This document shows, one piece after another, positions 18,237 to 27,714 of a stretch of DNA of 64,000 nt (the stretch's first letter is position 1; the number at the start of each line of letters is the position of its first letter). Made by a program: the position numbers and the translations under genes. Below the pieces are notes generated by a model. The model saw only the letters and a list, made by a program, of their open reading frames with translations, searched no databases and was not told where the DNA came from. Origin of the DNA: Leeia speluncae (lineage in GTDB: Bacteria > Pseudomonadota > Gammaproteobacteria > Burkholderiales > Leeiaceae); the NCBI RefSeq assembly GCF_020564625.1, contig NZ_JAJBZT010000012.1:50111-114110 (forward strand), read 5' to 3'.

Positions 18237-19072
18237 TATTTGCTCCTTTCTTTCATTCCAAAGCGTTGGGTAATCCGATCTAACACAATCGTGACAACCA
18301 CAATGGCTAAACCAGCATCTACAGCTTTATCAATTTGTAGGGAACGCACTGAGTCATAAATCACTTGTCCAAGACCGCCCGAACCAGCAATTCCAGCAAT
18401 AACTACCATTGAAAAACTGAGCATCAAACTTTGATTAATCCCTGCAAAAATCGATGGGACTGCAAATGGCACTCGAATTTTAAATAGATGAGATATGCCT
18501 GTTAGACCAATGGATGTCCCTAATTCGTTAAACTGAATTGGCGTAATACTGATGCCATGCGCAGTTAGACGAAGTGCAGGAGGAATAGCAACTAACCATG
18601 TAGCCCACATTGCTGTTGCAGGTCCAAAGCCTAACAAAGCAATACCTGGCAAAAGATATATATACGGTGGCATTGTTTGAATAAAATCCAAGACAACATC
18701 AGCCCACCGAATAAACTTAGTGGTTAATCCCAATAAAATTCCTAGTGGAATAGCAAATAATAAGGCAAGGAAAGTCGAGCTAATCACTAATGTCAATGTA
18801 GTCATTGTTTCAGACCACAGTCCCATTGCTTGACATAACCATAAGCCGAGACTTGCAACTACTCCAAAGATTCGACTTACAAAGAAAAACCCATAAATAC
18901 CAATCACTAAAATAAAAACCATCCAATTGAAACCTTGAAAAACATGGTTTAGCAAATTAAATGATCCATTTAGGACTGCACTAATGCCATTAAAAACGTC
19001 ACCTGCGTTATCAGTAAGCCAAGATAGGCTTTCCTCGATAACCTGATCAAATATTGGTATTACGTCTACCAT
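18236..19072 (-). CDS. ProW-type glycine-betaine/proline-like ABC permease (first)
   Basis: The 278-residue permease has an N-terminal soluble stretch, about six membrane helices and the EAA loop NELGTSIGLTGISHLFKIRVPFAVPSIFAGINQ. SD AAGGAG precedes the ATG. It lies between the ATPase gene and the second permease, with a one-base overlap downstream. It is part of the ProU-like importer of the island. Confidence 0.88.
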   Translation of the reverse strand: MVDVIPIFDQVIEESLSWLTDNAGDVFNGISAVLNGSFNLLNHVFQGFNWMVFILVIGIYGFFFVSRIFGVVASLGLWLCQAMGLWSETMTTLTLVISSTFLALLFAIPLGILLGLTTKFIRWADVVLDFIQTMPPYIYLLPGIALLGFGPATAMWATWLVAIPPALRLTAHGISITPIQFNELGTSIGLTGISHLFKIRVPFAVPSIFAGINQSLMLSFSMVVIAGIAGSGGLGQVIYDSVRSLQIDKAVDAGLAIVVVTIVLDRITQRFGMKERSK

Positions 19073-19107
19073 TTACATCTCCTTGATGATGTATTGTCTA
19101 AGTGAAA

Positions 19108-20169
19108 TTAATGAGAAGCCCGGACTGACTTCAACAAAGTTTCACGACTTACAACACCAACAATTTCATGATTCTCAACGATGGCTAATTTGTCAGAATG
19201 AGAACCAATAGATGCATCAATTAACTCTTCAAGAGAAGCATTAACATCTGCTTTCGTACAAGAAGAAAGGCTCTCTAGCTCAGAGGAATTTACCGCCTCC
19301 ATCACTGAGTGAGCTTTTACTAATTTTAATCTAGAGACACCTTCCATGAAGTTAGCGACATAATCATCGACTGGATGTAATGCAATTTCCTCAGGTGTGC
19401 CGATTTGAATAATCTTGCCTTCTCTCATAATGGCGATTCTGTCGCCAATCCTGATAGCCTCTTCAATATCATGAGTAATAAAGATGGTTGTTTTCTTAAG
19501 AGAAGTAGATAACTGACGGAATTCGATTTGTAATTGTTTGCGAATTAAAGGATCTAAAGCACTAAATGGCTCATCCATCAACAATACATCTGGGTTAGCT
19601 GCTAATGCACGGGCAATACCCACCCGCTGTTGCATACCGCCAGATAACTCTCGAGGATAGCGATCTGCCCAGTTTTTAAGGCCAACAGTCTCTAACGCCG
19701 CTAAACTTTTTTCTTTACTGATTGTTGAATTACACCCTTGAACCTCAAGGGTTAACATAACGTTTTGTAAAACTGTCCGGTAAGGTAAAAGTGCAACTTG
19801 TTGGAAAACCATTCCAATAACTCTTGAGCGCAAGTCTCTCAGTTCTGCGGCTTTAAGTTTGCAAATATCCTTACCACGGACAATTACTTCACCACTAGTC
19901 GGTTCAATTAGACGGTTGAAATGTCTGATTAATGTAGACTTACCACTTCCAGATAGACCAATAATGCAGAACGTCTCACCTTCTGCAATAGAGAAATTCG
20001 CACCGGCAACTGCCGCGACACATCCGAATTCTTTTAGTAATTGATCCTTCTCGTAGCGGCCACTTTTTGCTGCTTCAATACTTTTTGGACTTTGATTACC
20101 AAAGATTTTCCAAACACCCTTACATTCAACGGCAGCCTTTTGCTTAACGAGATTGGTTTCATTCATCAT
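19108..20169 (-). CDS. ProV-type quaternary-amine ABC transporter ATP-binding protein
   Basis: The start is placed at 20169 because GGAAG lies seven bases ahead of that ATG. The longer reading adds 36 residues that resemble no ABC sequence. The 353-residue protein has the ProV-type N-terminal extension, Walker A GLSGSGKST, signature LSGGMQQR, Walker B VLLMDEPFSALD and H-loop FITHDIEEA. The C-terminal 80 residues look like one CBS module (SDKLAIVENHEIVGVVSRETLL). ProV/OpuAA CBS domains sense ionic strength in osmotic importers. Here the catabolic neighbours suggest nutrient uptake rather than osmoprotection. Confidence 0.9.
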   Translation of the reverse strand: MMNETNLVKQKAAVECKGVWKIFGNQSPKSIEAAKSGRYEKDQLLKEFGCVAAVAGANFSIAEGETFCIIGLSGSGKSTLIRHFNRLIEPTSGEVIVRGKDICKLKAAELRDLRSRVIGMVFQQVALLPYRTVLQNVMLTLEVQGCNSTISKEKSLAALETVGLKNWADRYPRELSGGMQQRVGIARALAANPDVLLMDEPFSALDPLIRKQLQIEFRQLSTSLKKTTIFITHDIEEAIRIGDRIAIMREGKIIQIGTPEEIALHPVDDYVANFMEGVSRLKLVKAHSVMEAVNSSELESLSSCTKADVNASLEELIDASIGSHSDKLAIVENHEIVGVVSRETLLKSVRASH

Positions 20170-20213
20170 TTTCTTACTTCCATCTAATTGGTGCTGTAAT
20201 GTTCTGAAGCTAA

Positions 20214-20248
20214 TCATTGGCGACATATATGAAATATGCCGCCAATGA
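20214..20248. promoter_or_regulatory. Intercistronic hairpin between binding-protein and ATPase genes
   Basis: TCATTGGCG and CGCCAATGA form a 9-bp stem immediately after the binding-protein stop. Hairpins here often protect the highly expressed binding-protein transcript and reduce downstream expression. Confidence 0.45.
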
Positions 20249-20255
20249 CTTTTTA

Positions 20256-21104
20256 TTATTTCGCCATCACGCTCCATTTAGAAACAAGTTCACCATGGGT
20301 TTTCCACCAGTTATTTACGGCTTGATCCATTGTTTTGCCATTTTTAAGTTCTGTACTGATGCTGCCTACATCTTCAATCGGTACAAAAATACTTGCCAAT
20401 GCTTCACGTGCTTTAGGGTTTTGTGCAGAGAAACCTTTTTTAGCAATAACTGTATAGGCTTGTGGAGGAGCAAATACACCCTTAGGATCATCTAAGAATT
20501 TCACTTTGTACTTCTGTTCCATCCAAGATGGCTTCCAAAGTACAGTTACTAATGGTTGTTTACGCTCAGTGCTAGATTGCAATTGCGCGGTCATCGCTGC
20601 AGTACTACCATCTACCAACGTATAATTTAGAGCGTATTGTTTAATCGCCTCTTGGGTTTCGCGCATCAAACCAGAACCAGGTTCAATACCAATAATTTTG
20701 CCACCCACTTGATCTTTAACTGAATTCAACTGCTCGATCGAAGTAATTGGCATGTGAGCTGGAACAACAATACCCTGGCGCAAACCAAATGAAATGTTTG
20801 ATACTTTTTCTAATTTATCTTTATTCTTTGTCCAGTAATCCGCTGCGGCGTAGTTAACAAATGTCACCATGGTATCTACATCGCCACGTGCTAGAGCACT
20901 ATAAGCAATACCCCAGTCGGCAAATGTAGTTACTTGTACTTTATAGCCTTGGCTCTCTAAGAATTTTTTGCTGACCATTGAAATTGAATTTACATCTTCC
21001 CAACCAAGGGTACCTAATTTGATAACACCCTTGTCTGCTGCAGTTGCGCAGAAACTCATACCAAGAATTAAAGATGCTACTGTCAATTTAAAAATCTTGC
21101 GCAT
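20256..21104 (-). CDS. ProX/OpuAC-type periplasmic quaternary-amine-binding protein
   Basis: The start is placed at 21104, following GGAGAGGG. From there a signal peptide reads MRKIFKLTVASLILGMSFCATAA. The mature protein has the OpuAC fold pattern GVIKLGTLGWEDVNSISMVSK, then KIIGIEPGSGLMRETQEAI and VTVLWKPSWMEQKYKVKFLDD. Tryptophans such as those in LGWED and LWKPSW are positioned as in the aromatic cage that holds trimethylammonium groups. It is the third gene of the leftward operon and supplies the importer encoded next to it. Ligand candidates are betaines, choline-like compounds or quaternary phosphonates. Confidence 0.88.
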   Translation of the reverse strand: MRKIFKLTVASLILGMSFCATAADKGVIKLGTLGWEDVNSISMVSKKFLESQGYKVQVTTFADWGIAYSALARGDVDTMVTFVNYAAADYWTKNKDKLEKVSNISFGLRQGIVVPAHMPITSIEQLNSVKDQVGGKIIGIEPGSGLMRETQEAIKQYALNYTLVDGSTAAMTAQLQSSTERKQPLVTVLWKPSWMEQKYKVKFLDDPKGVFAPPQAYTVIAKKGFSAQNPKAREALASIFVPIEDVGSISTELKNGKTMDQAVNNWWKTHGELVSKWSVMAK

Positions 21105-21174
21105 AATTCCCTCTCCTCTAGAAAAATTACTTAATAAAATCAAATTGAATCGTATGGATACATCACTATCTTAG

Positions 21175-21200
21175 TGGTCAGCTATTTTCATAGCTGACCA
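21175..21200. promoter_or_regulatory. Perfect 11-bp hairpin between DapA-family and binding-protein genes
   Basis: TGGTCAGCTAT / ATAGCTGACCA encloses a TTTC loop and lies in the 134-base gap. No T-run follows on either strand. It is probably an mRNA 5' or 3' stability element for the binding-protein message. Confidence 0.45.
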
Positions 21201-21238
21201 TTTACTACAAAAAACTTTTCTATTTCATTACTTAATTT

Positions 21239-22111
21239 TTATTTCAGTAATGGAGCAATTGCTTCTTTCAAAGCCAACTCTTCTTGTGCGCTAATTGCAC
21301 GTAGTGGCTTACGCAAGTTGCCGGTGCCATATCCACGTAAATGAGCGGCTTTCAGTACCATTGGCAAATAATTACCGGTCCACAGTAAAAGCACTGAAGG
21401 CAACATTAGCTTCCACAATTCCAATGCTTCTTCTAGTTTTTTCTCTTTAATCAAGTTGTAAAGTTTTACAGCCTCTTTAGGCATGTAATTTGCTGTACCT
21501 TGAATTGCACCAACTGCGCCGCCCATAAAAGCAAATGGAGCAATCGTATCTGCACCATTTAATACTTTCACAGATGTTTGTAAGTATTGTTGGTGTGTAG
21601 TCATATCACCACCACTGTCTTTAATATAATTAAAGCTTGGTAGTTCAGCTAAACGTAATAAAAGAGGTACTGAAACAGCAATTCCAGTTGATTGAGGAAT
21701 GTTATATCCAACAACATCTACTTTAATTGCAGAATCTAATTCTTCGTAGAAAGAAAATAAGCCATCATCATCGGTTGGACCTTCAAAATATGGAGGCAAA
21801 ACCATCAACGCATCTGCACCATTGGCTTCTGCATGCTTAGAACGGCGAATCACTTCATCCACATTTAAAGCAGAGGTTTGGCAAATTACATTACAACGTC
21901 CATTGATACGCTTAATGCCAATTTCATATAACTTATTACACTCTTGTTCAGTCAAATATGGATGCTGACCGGTACCCGCCCCTAAGACCAAACCATGCAC
22001 ACCATCAGCCAAATACTGTTCAATAAGTTCTTCATATGCGCTAAAGTTAATTGAACCATCGGCATTGAACGTGGTTTGCATTGCTAAATTGATGCCTGAC
22101 AAATCTGCCAT
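21239..22111 (-). CDS. Dihydrodipicolinate synthase (DapA)/N-acetylneuraminate lyase family protein
   Basis: The start is at 22111, after AAGGAG; the longer reading lacks a ribosome site. The 290-residue TIM-barrel aldolase has a conserved Schiff-base lysine (FNYIKDSGGD) and the tyrosine in GYNIPQ. The pyruvate-carboxylate loop usually written GTTGE reads GAGTGQHPYLTEQE here, so the acceptor side differs from true DapA. Family members add or split pyruvate, or dehydrate keto-deoxy acids. Position between the amine oxidoreductase and the importer suggests a catabolic lyase handling a product of that oxidoreductase, not lysine biosynthesis. Confidence 0.85.
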   Translation of the reverse strand: MADLSGINLAMQTTFNADGSINFSAYEELIEQYLADGVHGLVLGAGTGQHPYLTEQECNKLYEIGIKRINGRCNVICQTSALNVDEVIRRSKHAEANGADALMVLPPYFEGPTDDDGLFSFYEELDSAIKVDVVGYNIPQSTGIAVSVPLLLRLAELPSFNYIKDSGGDMTTHQQYLQTSVKVLNGADTIAPFAFMGGAVGAIQGTANYMPKEAVKLYNLIKEKKLEEALELWKLMLPSVLLLWTGNYLPMVLKAAHLRGYGTGNLRKPLRAISAQEELALKEAIAPLLK

Positions 22112-22127
22112 TTCTGACTCCTTAAGA

Positions 22128-23468
22128 TTAAATTTCTTTACCTGCTTGTTTAAAACGCCAACCAGTAACAAACTTCACTCCAAGGGATGTAATAATCCGT
22201 GGATAGCCTCTGCTTGGCGGTGCTTTACGTTTCAGAATGTCAATAGATCTAGAGTTCATGCCTAGCGCTAGTTCAGCGATTGCTTTGCCAAATCCAGTAC
22301 CACGAGAAATCCCTGTGCCATTACAATAAGCGGCACCATAAACGTTTGGCGCTAACTCGCCCCAAACCATTCCACCGTTTTGTGAAAGTGTTAATAGACC
22401 GCCCCAGCTAGCGACAAACCCCATAGAAGCTAGATCAGGCCATCGACGTTCAAAAGAAATTTGTTGATGTTTTCTTGCGTTCATCACGGTCTCTTCTGTC
22501 GTTTTGAAGTGATCCGCATAGTGATAAACATTGCGTAGGAATAAGCGGTTATCAACAGTTCTTCGAACTGTTGTCCCGAAACTATTTGCAGGAATCAAAC
22601 CAAATGCATTTTTATTGCCGACTTGTGCCAATTCATGTTCAGTCAATTGACGAGTCATACTTGCAAATGTGTAAACGGGAATAGCGGAATTTGGATAGAA
22701 GCCAAAGTTCTGCAAATAGCCAGCTGTACAGATAATGACTTTTTTCGCACGGATGATTCCACTTTGGGTTTCAAACGTATGTTGCGACTTATCAAAAGTA
22801 GCTTTTTTGACAACCGTATTTTCAAGTACAGTTACATTAGAAGGTAAAACCCGCGCCATATTTTTCAAATATTTTGCTGGTTGAATTAAGATTGTGCCAG
22901 GATGATGCAGCGCTTTAATATAATGATTGCTGCCGGTCATCTCTTTCATTTGATCTTTTTCGACCCAGCTATATTTCTGGCCCATGCGATCAAGTGCTTT
23001 TGAAAACATTTTCAGGTCATTAACACCACTTTCGGTGGCCGCGCTATGGTATTTACCTTGAGGATCCCAATCGCAATCTACACCAAGCTCTTCAACAGCT
23101 TGTTTTAGATATTCATTACCTTCTGTATTAACGTATAACTCGTCACGGTTACCCTGATCATCTTCCACAAAATCTTGCTTACGTGGATTATGAGAGAGAT
23201 CAATAGCGAAACCCATGCAACGACCTGAAGCGTTATTTCCAATACGCCCAGCATCCACTAGTACTACTTTTGCTTCTGGACGAAGTTCTGCATATCTGCG
23301 CGCAGCATGCAACCCCATCCAACCAGCACCAATTACCAAGCACTCACAAGTCACATCACCGTTTTGCTTAATTAAAGGCAACTCATCACCAGATGTCAGA
23401 TACCAGCCAGAGTCTGTCGGCTCCATTTGTGGTGGCTTTACGTTAATACTTTTATTCTGAACTACCAA
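22128..23468 (-). CDS. FAD-dependent amine oxidoreductase (DAO superfamily)
   Basis: The start is placed at the TTG at 23466-23468, six bases after GAGGAGA. An ATG 39 bases further upstream has no ribosome site. The roughly 446-residue protein has an N-terminal FAD-binding motif CLVIGAGWMGLHAARRYAEL followed by a DAO fold and the C-terminal GTGISRGTGFGKAIAELALG flavin motif. It resembles the PuuB/OrdL (gamma-glutamylputrescine oxidase) type more than sarcosine oxidase. It is the first gene of the leftward operon and probably oxidises or demethylates the imported amine to an aldehyde or imine that feeds the downstream enzymes. The reaction is inferred. Confidence 0.85.
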   Translation of the reverse strand: MVVQNKSINVKPPQMEPTDSGWYLTSGDELPLIKQNGDVTCECLVIGAGWMGLHAARRYAELRPEAKVVLVDAGRIGNNASGRCMGFAIDLSHNPRKQDFVEDDQGNRDELYVNTEGNEYLKQAVEELGVDCDWDPQGKYHSAATESGVNDLKMFSKALDRMGQKYSWVEKDQMKEMTGSNHYIKALHHPGTILIQPAKYLKNMARVLPSNVTVLENTVVKKATFDKSQHTFETQSGIIRAKKVIICTAGYLQNFGFYPNSAIPVYTFASMTRQLTEHELAQVGNKNAFGLIPANSFGTTVRRTVDNRLFLRNVYHYADHFKTTEETVMNARKHQQISFERRWPDLASMGFVASWGGLLTLSQNGGMVWGELAPNVYGAAYCNGTGISRGTGFGKAIAELALGMNSRSIDILKRKAPPSRGYPRIITSLGVKFVTGWRFKQAGKEI

Positions 23469-23507
23469 GATAGATCTCCTCGAAACAGATAACTGCTTCA
23501 AAGCCAT

Positions 23508-24232
23508 CGCCCACAGAGTGAATCAACTCACTCCTAAGACTTACATCACAAATTTCTTTTGCAAAACCACCTCAAAAAAAACCTTACTGATGTGCTTTGA
23601 CAACTCCCATTTAGCGCAAATGTCTGCACTTGCCCTTGACTCAAAACAATAATATCAACGTAAAAAAATATTTACAATAAAAATATTTAACTATTTTTTT
23701 CGTTGAAAAAATTAAACAACTTATTATGTATGCAAACAAAAAGGTAGTTTTGTATTGTTTTTCAAAGAAAGAAGGGAAGACCTTACGGTAAACGATTACA
23801 TCTAGCAATATTTTTTTGAGGTTTTGTTAGGTATTTCTGGCCCTGTAAGTAGAGAGAAGCAGCAATCACTTAATTTTCTTACATGAAACAGGATTAAAAC
23901 GTCAGACCAGCTTTGAGCAGCAAATAAATTAGCCCGCTAATTAAATTGTCTATCCGTGGATTAGCGCCACAAGTAGTTAAGGATTAATGCGTTAAGAATA
24001 TAGAAACCTTAAACCAATCACTCTCAGATAACGATTTTCATCGTTGTAATGTTGTTTCATTTATTATCCCAGACGCACATCTCTCCTATGTTGAAAAAAC
24101 AAATCAGCATGTCCTACCTTGCATTCCACCAAGCTGCAATTTGCATCGGTTCAGAATAAAACAGGTCGTAAGAAGCCTAACTAATGATTATTTCGGGCTT
24201 TTAAGATCATGTTCTTTAAATTGGTTAGATAA
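23508..24232. other. Intergenic region with promoter of the amine operon and a possible gene remnant
   Basis: The left part is very AT-rich and holds the inverted repeat at 23656-23705. From about 23990 to 24269 one forward frame stays open for roughly 90 codons with protein-like composition (for example FIIPDAHLSYVEKTNQHV) but has no ATG, GTG or TTG near its beginning. It ends in a four-base overlap with the EamA start. It may be the tail of a decayed gene and is not recognised. Confidence 0.35.
23656..23705. promoter_or_regulatory. A/T-run inverted repeat upstream of the amine operon
   Basis: Left arm CAACGTAAAAAAATA and right arm TATTTTTTTCGTTG pair with one extra base. Inside are two AAATATTT copies. 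It lies about 190 bases before the oxidoreductase start and is a candidate operator for the XRE-cupin regulator. Confidence 0.35.
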
Positions 24233-24265
24233 GTGCGAGATAGCTATGCAAGCGAAAAATCAAAC

Positions 24266-25165
24266 ATGATGGCAAAGACTCGATCAATTTTTTTAGCCAA
24301 AGCCTCTATTTTGCTTATCCCTTTGCTTTGGTCTGTTAACTATTATGTTGCAAGAAAAGCACCTGGAGTGATTCCCCCCTACATGCTCACACTGATCAGA
24401 TGGGGGATTGGAGCCTTTGTTCTTACGCTGTTATCAATGAAAGAGATTTTCCAATTCCGGCATGAGATTTGCCGTAACATCCACAAATACATCATTCAAG
24501 GATTTTGTGGGATGGTTGTCTGCGGTGCATGGGTCTATATAGGAGCCCAATCAACCTCCGCAATGAACATCGCACTAATCTATGCTGCAGCCCCGGTATT
24601 AATTGCTGTGGGCTCATTTATTTGCTTGAAAGAACGTCTCCAACCATATCAACTTCTTGGAATTCTGATTGCTCTTTTGGGAATGATCCATGTCATTGTG
24701 AAAGGCCAATGGCAGGCATTAAGTAATCTTGAGTTTGTAATCGGAGATATATGGATAGTTGCCGCAACAATTTCTTGGGCAGTTTATAGTGTGCTTCAGT
24801 CTATCTGGGTAAGTCCATTAAGTGGTAAAGCTCATCTCGCTGTAGTTACCTGTGCATCATTACCTATGATTATCATTGGTACTCTCATTGAAGCTCAAAA
24901 TGTAGGCACACCAGTAATTAATCTCTATGGTGTTTGGCTTGCTTTTGCCGCTGCGATTTTCCCTGGTGTATTAGCCTACTTAATATATATATGGGCACAG
25001 CAGCAGATTGGGCCTAACAAGGTTGCAATCACCTTTTATCTCGGACCACTATATGCATCTGCTATCGCTTGGCTCGTGTTGAATGAATCCATGCACCTCT
25101 TCCATCTCCAGGCAGCGTTATTCATCCTATCAGGGGTCTACTTAGTCTCTCGAGGAAAAGTGTAA
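24266..25165 (+). CDS. EamA/DMT-superfamily transporter
   Basis: The protein of about 299 residues (start at ATG 24266; an in-frame GTG at 24233 is also possible) has ten predicted membrane helices in two EamA repeats. The first repeat starts LLIPLLWSVNYYVARKAPGVIPPYMLTLIRWG and the second ISWAVYSVLQSIWVSPLSG. DMT members export amino acids or metabolites. It stands alone between the amine operon and azlCD, and the substrate cannot be predicted. Confidence 0.85.
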   Translation: MMAKTRSIFLAKASILLIPLLWSVNYYVARKAPGVIPPYMLTLIRWGIGAFVLTLLSMKEIFQFRHEICRNIHKYIIQGFCGMVVCGAWVYIGAQSTSAMNIALIYAAAPVLIAVGSFICLKERLQPYQLLGILIALLGMIHVIVKGQWQALSNLEFVIGDIWIVAATISWAVYSVLQSIWVSPLSGKAHLAVVTCASLPMIIIGTLIEAQNVGTPVINLYGVWLAFAAAIFPGVLAYLIYIWAQQQIGPNKVAITFYLGPLYASAIAWLVLNESMHLFHLQAALFILSGVYLVSRGKV

Positions 25166-25390
25166 TACTTTTGAGTAGGACAAGTGAGAACACTACTTTT
25201 GGAGCCCCCTCCCCTACTGGGCCTTGTTTCTAAGAGAAGCATGTAACGCAGACTCCACCCCCCCCTACAATAAATAATCAAAAATATTTCCTTCAAAAAT
25301 AATTTTACATTTATATTATTTTAAATAATAATTTAAAACATCCAGTAAGTGTACGATGGCTAACTAAATTCCAAATCAAAGAAAGTTCTA

Positions 25391-26089
25391 ATGTCAACCG
25401 CATTCAGGCAATCCTTCGTGGAGTCTGCAAAACAGTATCTGCCAATCACTATTGGTCAACTTCCCTGGGCCATTGCAGCTGGTAGTGTTTTAAAATCTGT
25501 TGGATTAAGCTTTTGGGAATGTGTTGGCATGACAGTTATTGTATATAGCGGAACGGCTCAGCTTGGCACAATTACCTTAATCATGGCGGGAACATCTCAA
25601 TGGCTTATCGCTCTTGCCGCATGCGCTTTTAGCATACGTTTCCTCTTGTTTAGTGCCTTAATAGCACCAGCATTTGAAAACAGTAGCAAAAAAATGCGGC
25701 TTTTTGCTTCATATATTCTTATAGATGGCGTGATTGCAATTTATAGCAATACAATTTTATCTGAGAAAGATAAGGCAAAACGATATGGTGTCTACTTAGG
25801 ACCATCACTTCTGAATGTGGTTACTTGGCTGGCAGGTACAACAGCAGGCGTGCTATTTGCCGATCAAATCCCTGAAAAATATCATTTCGAGTTTATGGCG
25901 ACTATAGTACTTAGCGTATTACTCGCCCCTGCATTTAGGCAATTAAAATCATTGATTGTTTGTCTAGTGAGTGGATTAACTGCGTGTTTGTTCATCAATC
26001 TACCTATGAGAACCGGCTTTTTTGTCGCAATCTTGGCAGGTATCTTCACTGGCGCACTCTTAGAACGGCTTCAAAAGAAAACATCATGA
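25391..26089 (+). CDS. azlC: AzlC-family branched-chain amino acid exporter subunit
   Basis: The 232-residue membrane protein has the AzlC signature: LPITIGQLPWAIAAGSVLKSVGLSFWECVGMTVIVYSGTAQL, in pieces YSGTAQLGTITL and RFLLFSALIAP. The large subunit works with AzlD to export branched-chain amino acids or analogues. The stop overlaps the azlD start (ATGA), typical of the pair. The ribosome site is weak. Confidence 0.88.
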   Translation: MSTAFRQSFVESAKQYLPITIGQLPWAIAAGSVLKSVGLSFWECVGMTVIVYSGTAQLGTITLIMAGTSQWLIALAACAFSIRFLLFSALIAPAFENSSKKMRLFASYILIDGVIAIYSNTILSEKDKAKRYGVYLGPSLLNVVTWLAGTTAGVLFADQIPEKYHFEFMATIVLSVLLAPAFRQLKSLIVCLVSGLTACLFINLPMRTGFFVAILAGIFTGALLERLQKKTS

Positions 26090-26403
26090 ATAACAACTCT
26101 ATATATTTATGGTCTAGTTTTTTAATTGTTGGCCTAGTAACTTTTATTCTAAGAGGGAGCTTTATCGTGGCGGGTAAGCGATTGTCCTTGCCTGATGAAA
26201 TGAAAAAATATCTTAGCTACGCACCTTCAGCAGCACTTGCAAGTATCATTGGTCCAGAATTATTCATGCCACAAGGAAAACTAGTATTACTTAGTGGAGA
26301 AACACTAGCAGCATTCATTGCGATGGGAAGTGTGTTTGTTTTTAAAAAAAATTGGGTTCCATTTGTTATTGGGCTAATTTGCTTACTCGCGTTTAATGCA
26401 TAA
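26086..26403 (+). CDS. azlD: AzlD-family branched-chain amino acid exporter small subunit
   Basis: The 105-residue protein has three or four membrane helices and the AzlD pattern VTFILRGSFIVAGKRLSLPDEMKKYLSYAPSAALASII (pieces LRGSF and LSYAPSAALA). The ATG at 26086 overlaps the azlC stop. An upstream in-frame open stretch inside azlC is not coding. Confidence 0.88.
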   Translation: MNNNSIYLWSSFLIVGLVTFILRGSFIVAGKRLSLPDEMKKYLSYAPSAALASIIGPELFMPQGKLVLLSGETLAAFIAMGSVFVFKKNWVPFVIGLICLLAFNA

Positions 26404-27714
26404 TTTTCAAGAATGTATCGATTATAAACGACGTTCTAGTCTGACTTACCGCAACGGAACACTGAAGACTAAGTTGTAGAGTAAATTATGACAAGGTCTC
26501 CTTGCTATACTGCTTATATTAAGCAAGACAACTGACACAAGAAGCCAAGAATGATGGTGCATAATCCCCCTTTGATTTTGCCATATGTAGTTCAAAACGC
26601 TCCAGGCATTTCTAGTATCAATGTCAATTCTTACCTAATAATATTAAATAGCCTCTACAGCTAGTTTCTGATCCTTAAGTAGCTCTCTTAGCGTATTCAC
26701 CTCACATTCAAATTTCCAAAAATTGACAGTGATGAGCTAGGTGCACAGTCGCGCTTAAAGTAAAAGACGACTAATCCGTAGCGCACTGATCAAAGAAATT
26801 AATCAGTATGAAGAGGACATCACGAATGTAAACATTCCCTAGTAATGGGGATTATCATTTATATTTTTTTCCAATCGAAAATCAAATATCCTGGTTAATA
26901 AGTCAATAAAGCCAATCAGGGCGGGGAACAGATCAAAATATAGTGTATCCGTCCCTCTCCACATACAAGTATGATTGGGGATCCCCAAAAAAATACAAGA
27001 AGTTTGTCTATCCACATCAATCAATGCAGATTTCAAAAATAGACCAATACAAGCCAATAGGCATCCCTGTTGATCATTAATACTCGACACATACTTGTGT
27101 AGATTGTAGTAAATGGGTATTCACAGAAATTCTATGGCCGTTGGTTCATGTATGAATCTACATGAAGAAGCTAGCCCCACTTTTAGCTTGAATATCGGAT
27201 CACGGTGAATTTATTAAAATATAATGATGCCTAATTTGCAGGAGTTTATAAGTTACACTTTTCTCTGCTTGATGTAAGAATCCAATGTTGATCTCGATAT
27301 TAGTTTTCAATGAGAATCAACTGAGAATGCATTTATGAAAAATCATCATATGTAAACTTCATCGAGCGATTAATCACAATGTTGGTGCAATGTTTCAAAA
27401 AAAATTTCGCCAGTCTTTGATCAAGATACACACACTATCAAAATGAGAAATGAACGATTCTAGGTGATCTACATTTTTATATGACAACTGTCAGATAAGC
27501 CCTCTAACATCACTCCCCTTCTCCCCTTCTCTTCTTTTAGTATAGAAGTTATTAGCTAGCCCTGTTTTGGACAAATTAATTAGTAATAAATATCAAATTT
27601 CTGCTGGAAAAGTTCATTTTGGCAGATCTGTGCAGTTTAAGCCCTAATAACTCATCTCCTAAAGTCTTGCAATTTGGTTTAATTATTGAATTAAATATGC
27701 AATGAGACAGCTCT
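26404..27714. other. Gene-poor 1.3-kb region
   Basis: No recognisable gene was found. A reverse-strand frame of 83 codons at 26839-27090 has no ribosome site and no family resemblance. Stop codons are frequent on both strands. It separates the transport genes from the replication region and may be decayed sequence. Confidence 0.4.

Noticed and set aside
21239..22111. Housekeeping lysine-biosynthesis dapA
   Set aside because: The catalytic loop differs from GTTGE and the gene lies inside a catabolic transport operon.
26839..27090. 83-codon reverse frame in the gene-poor region
   Set aside because: There is no ribosome-binding site, no recognisable family and mixed composition; probably a chance open frame.
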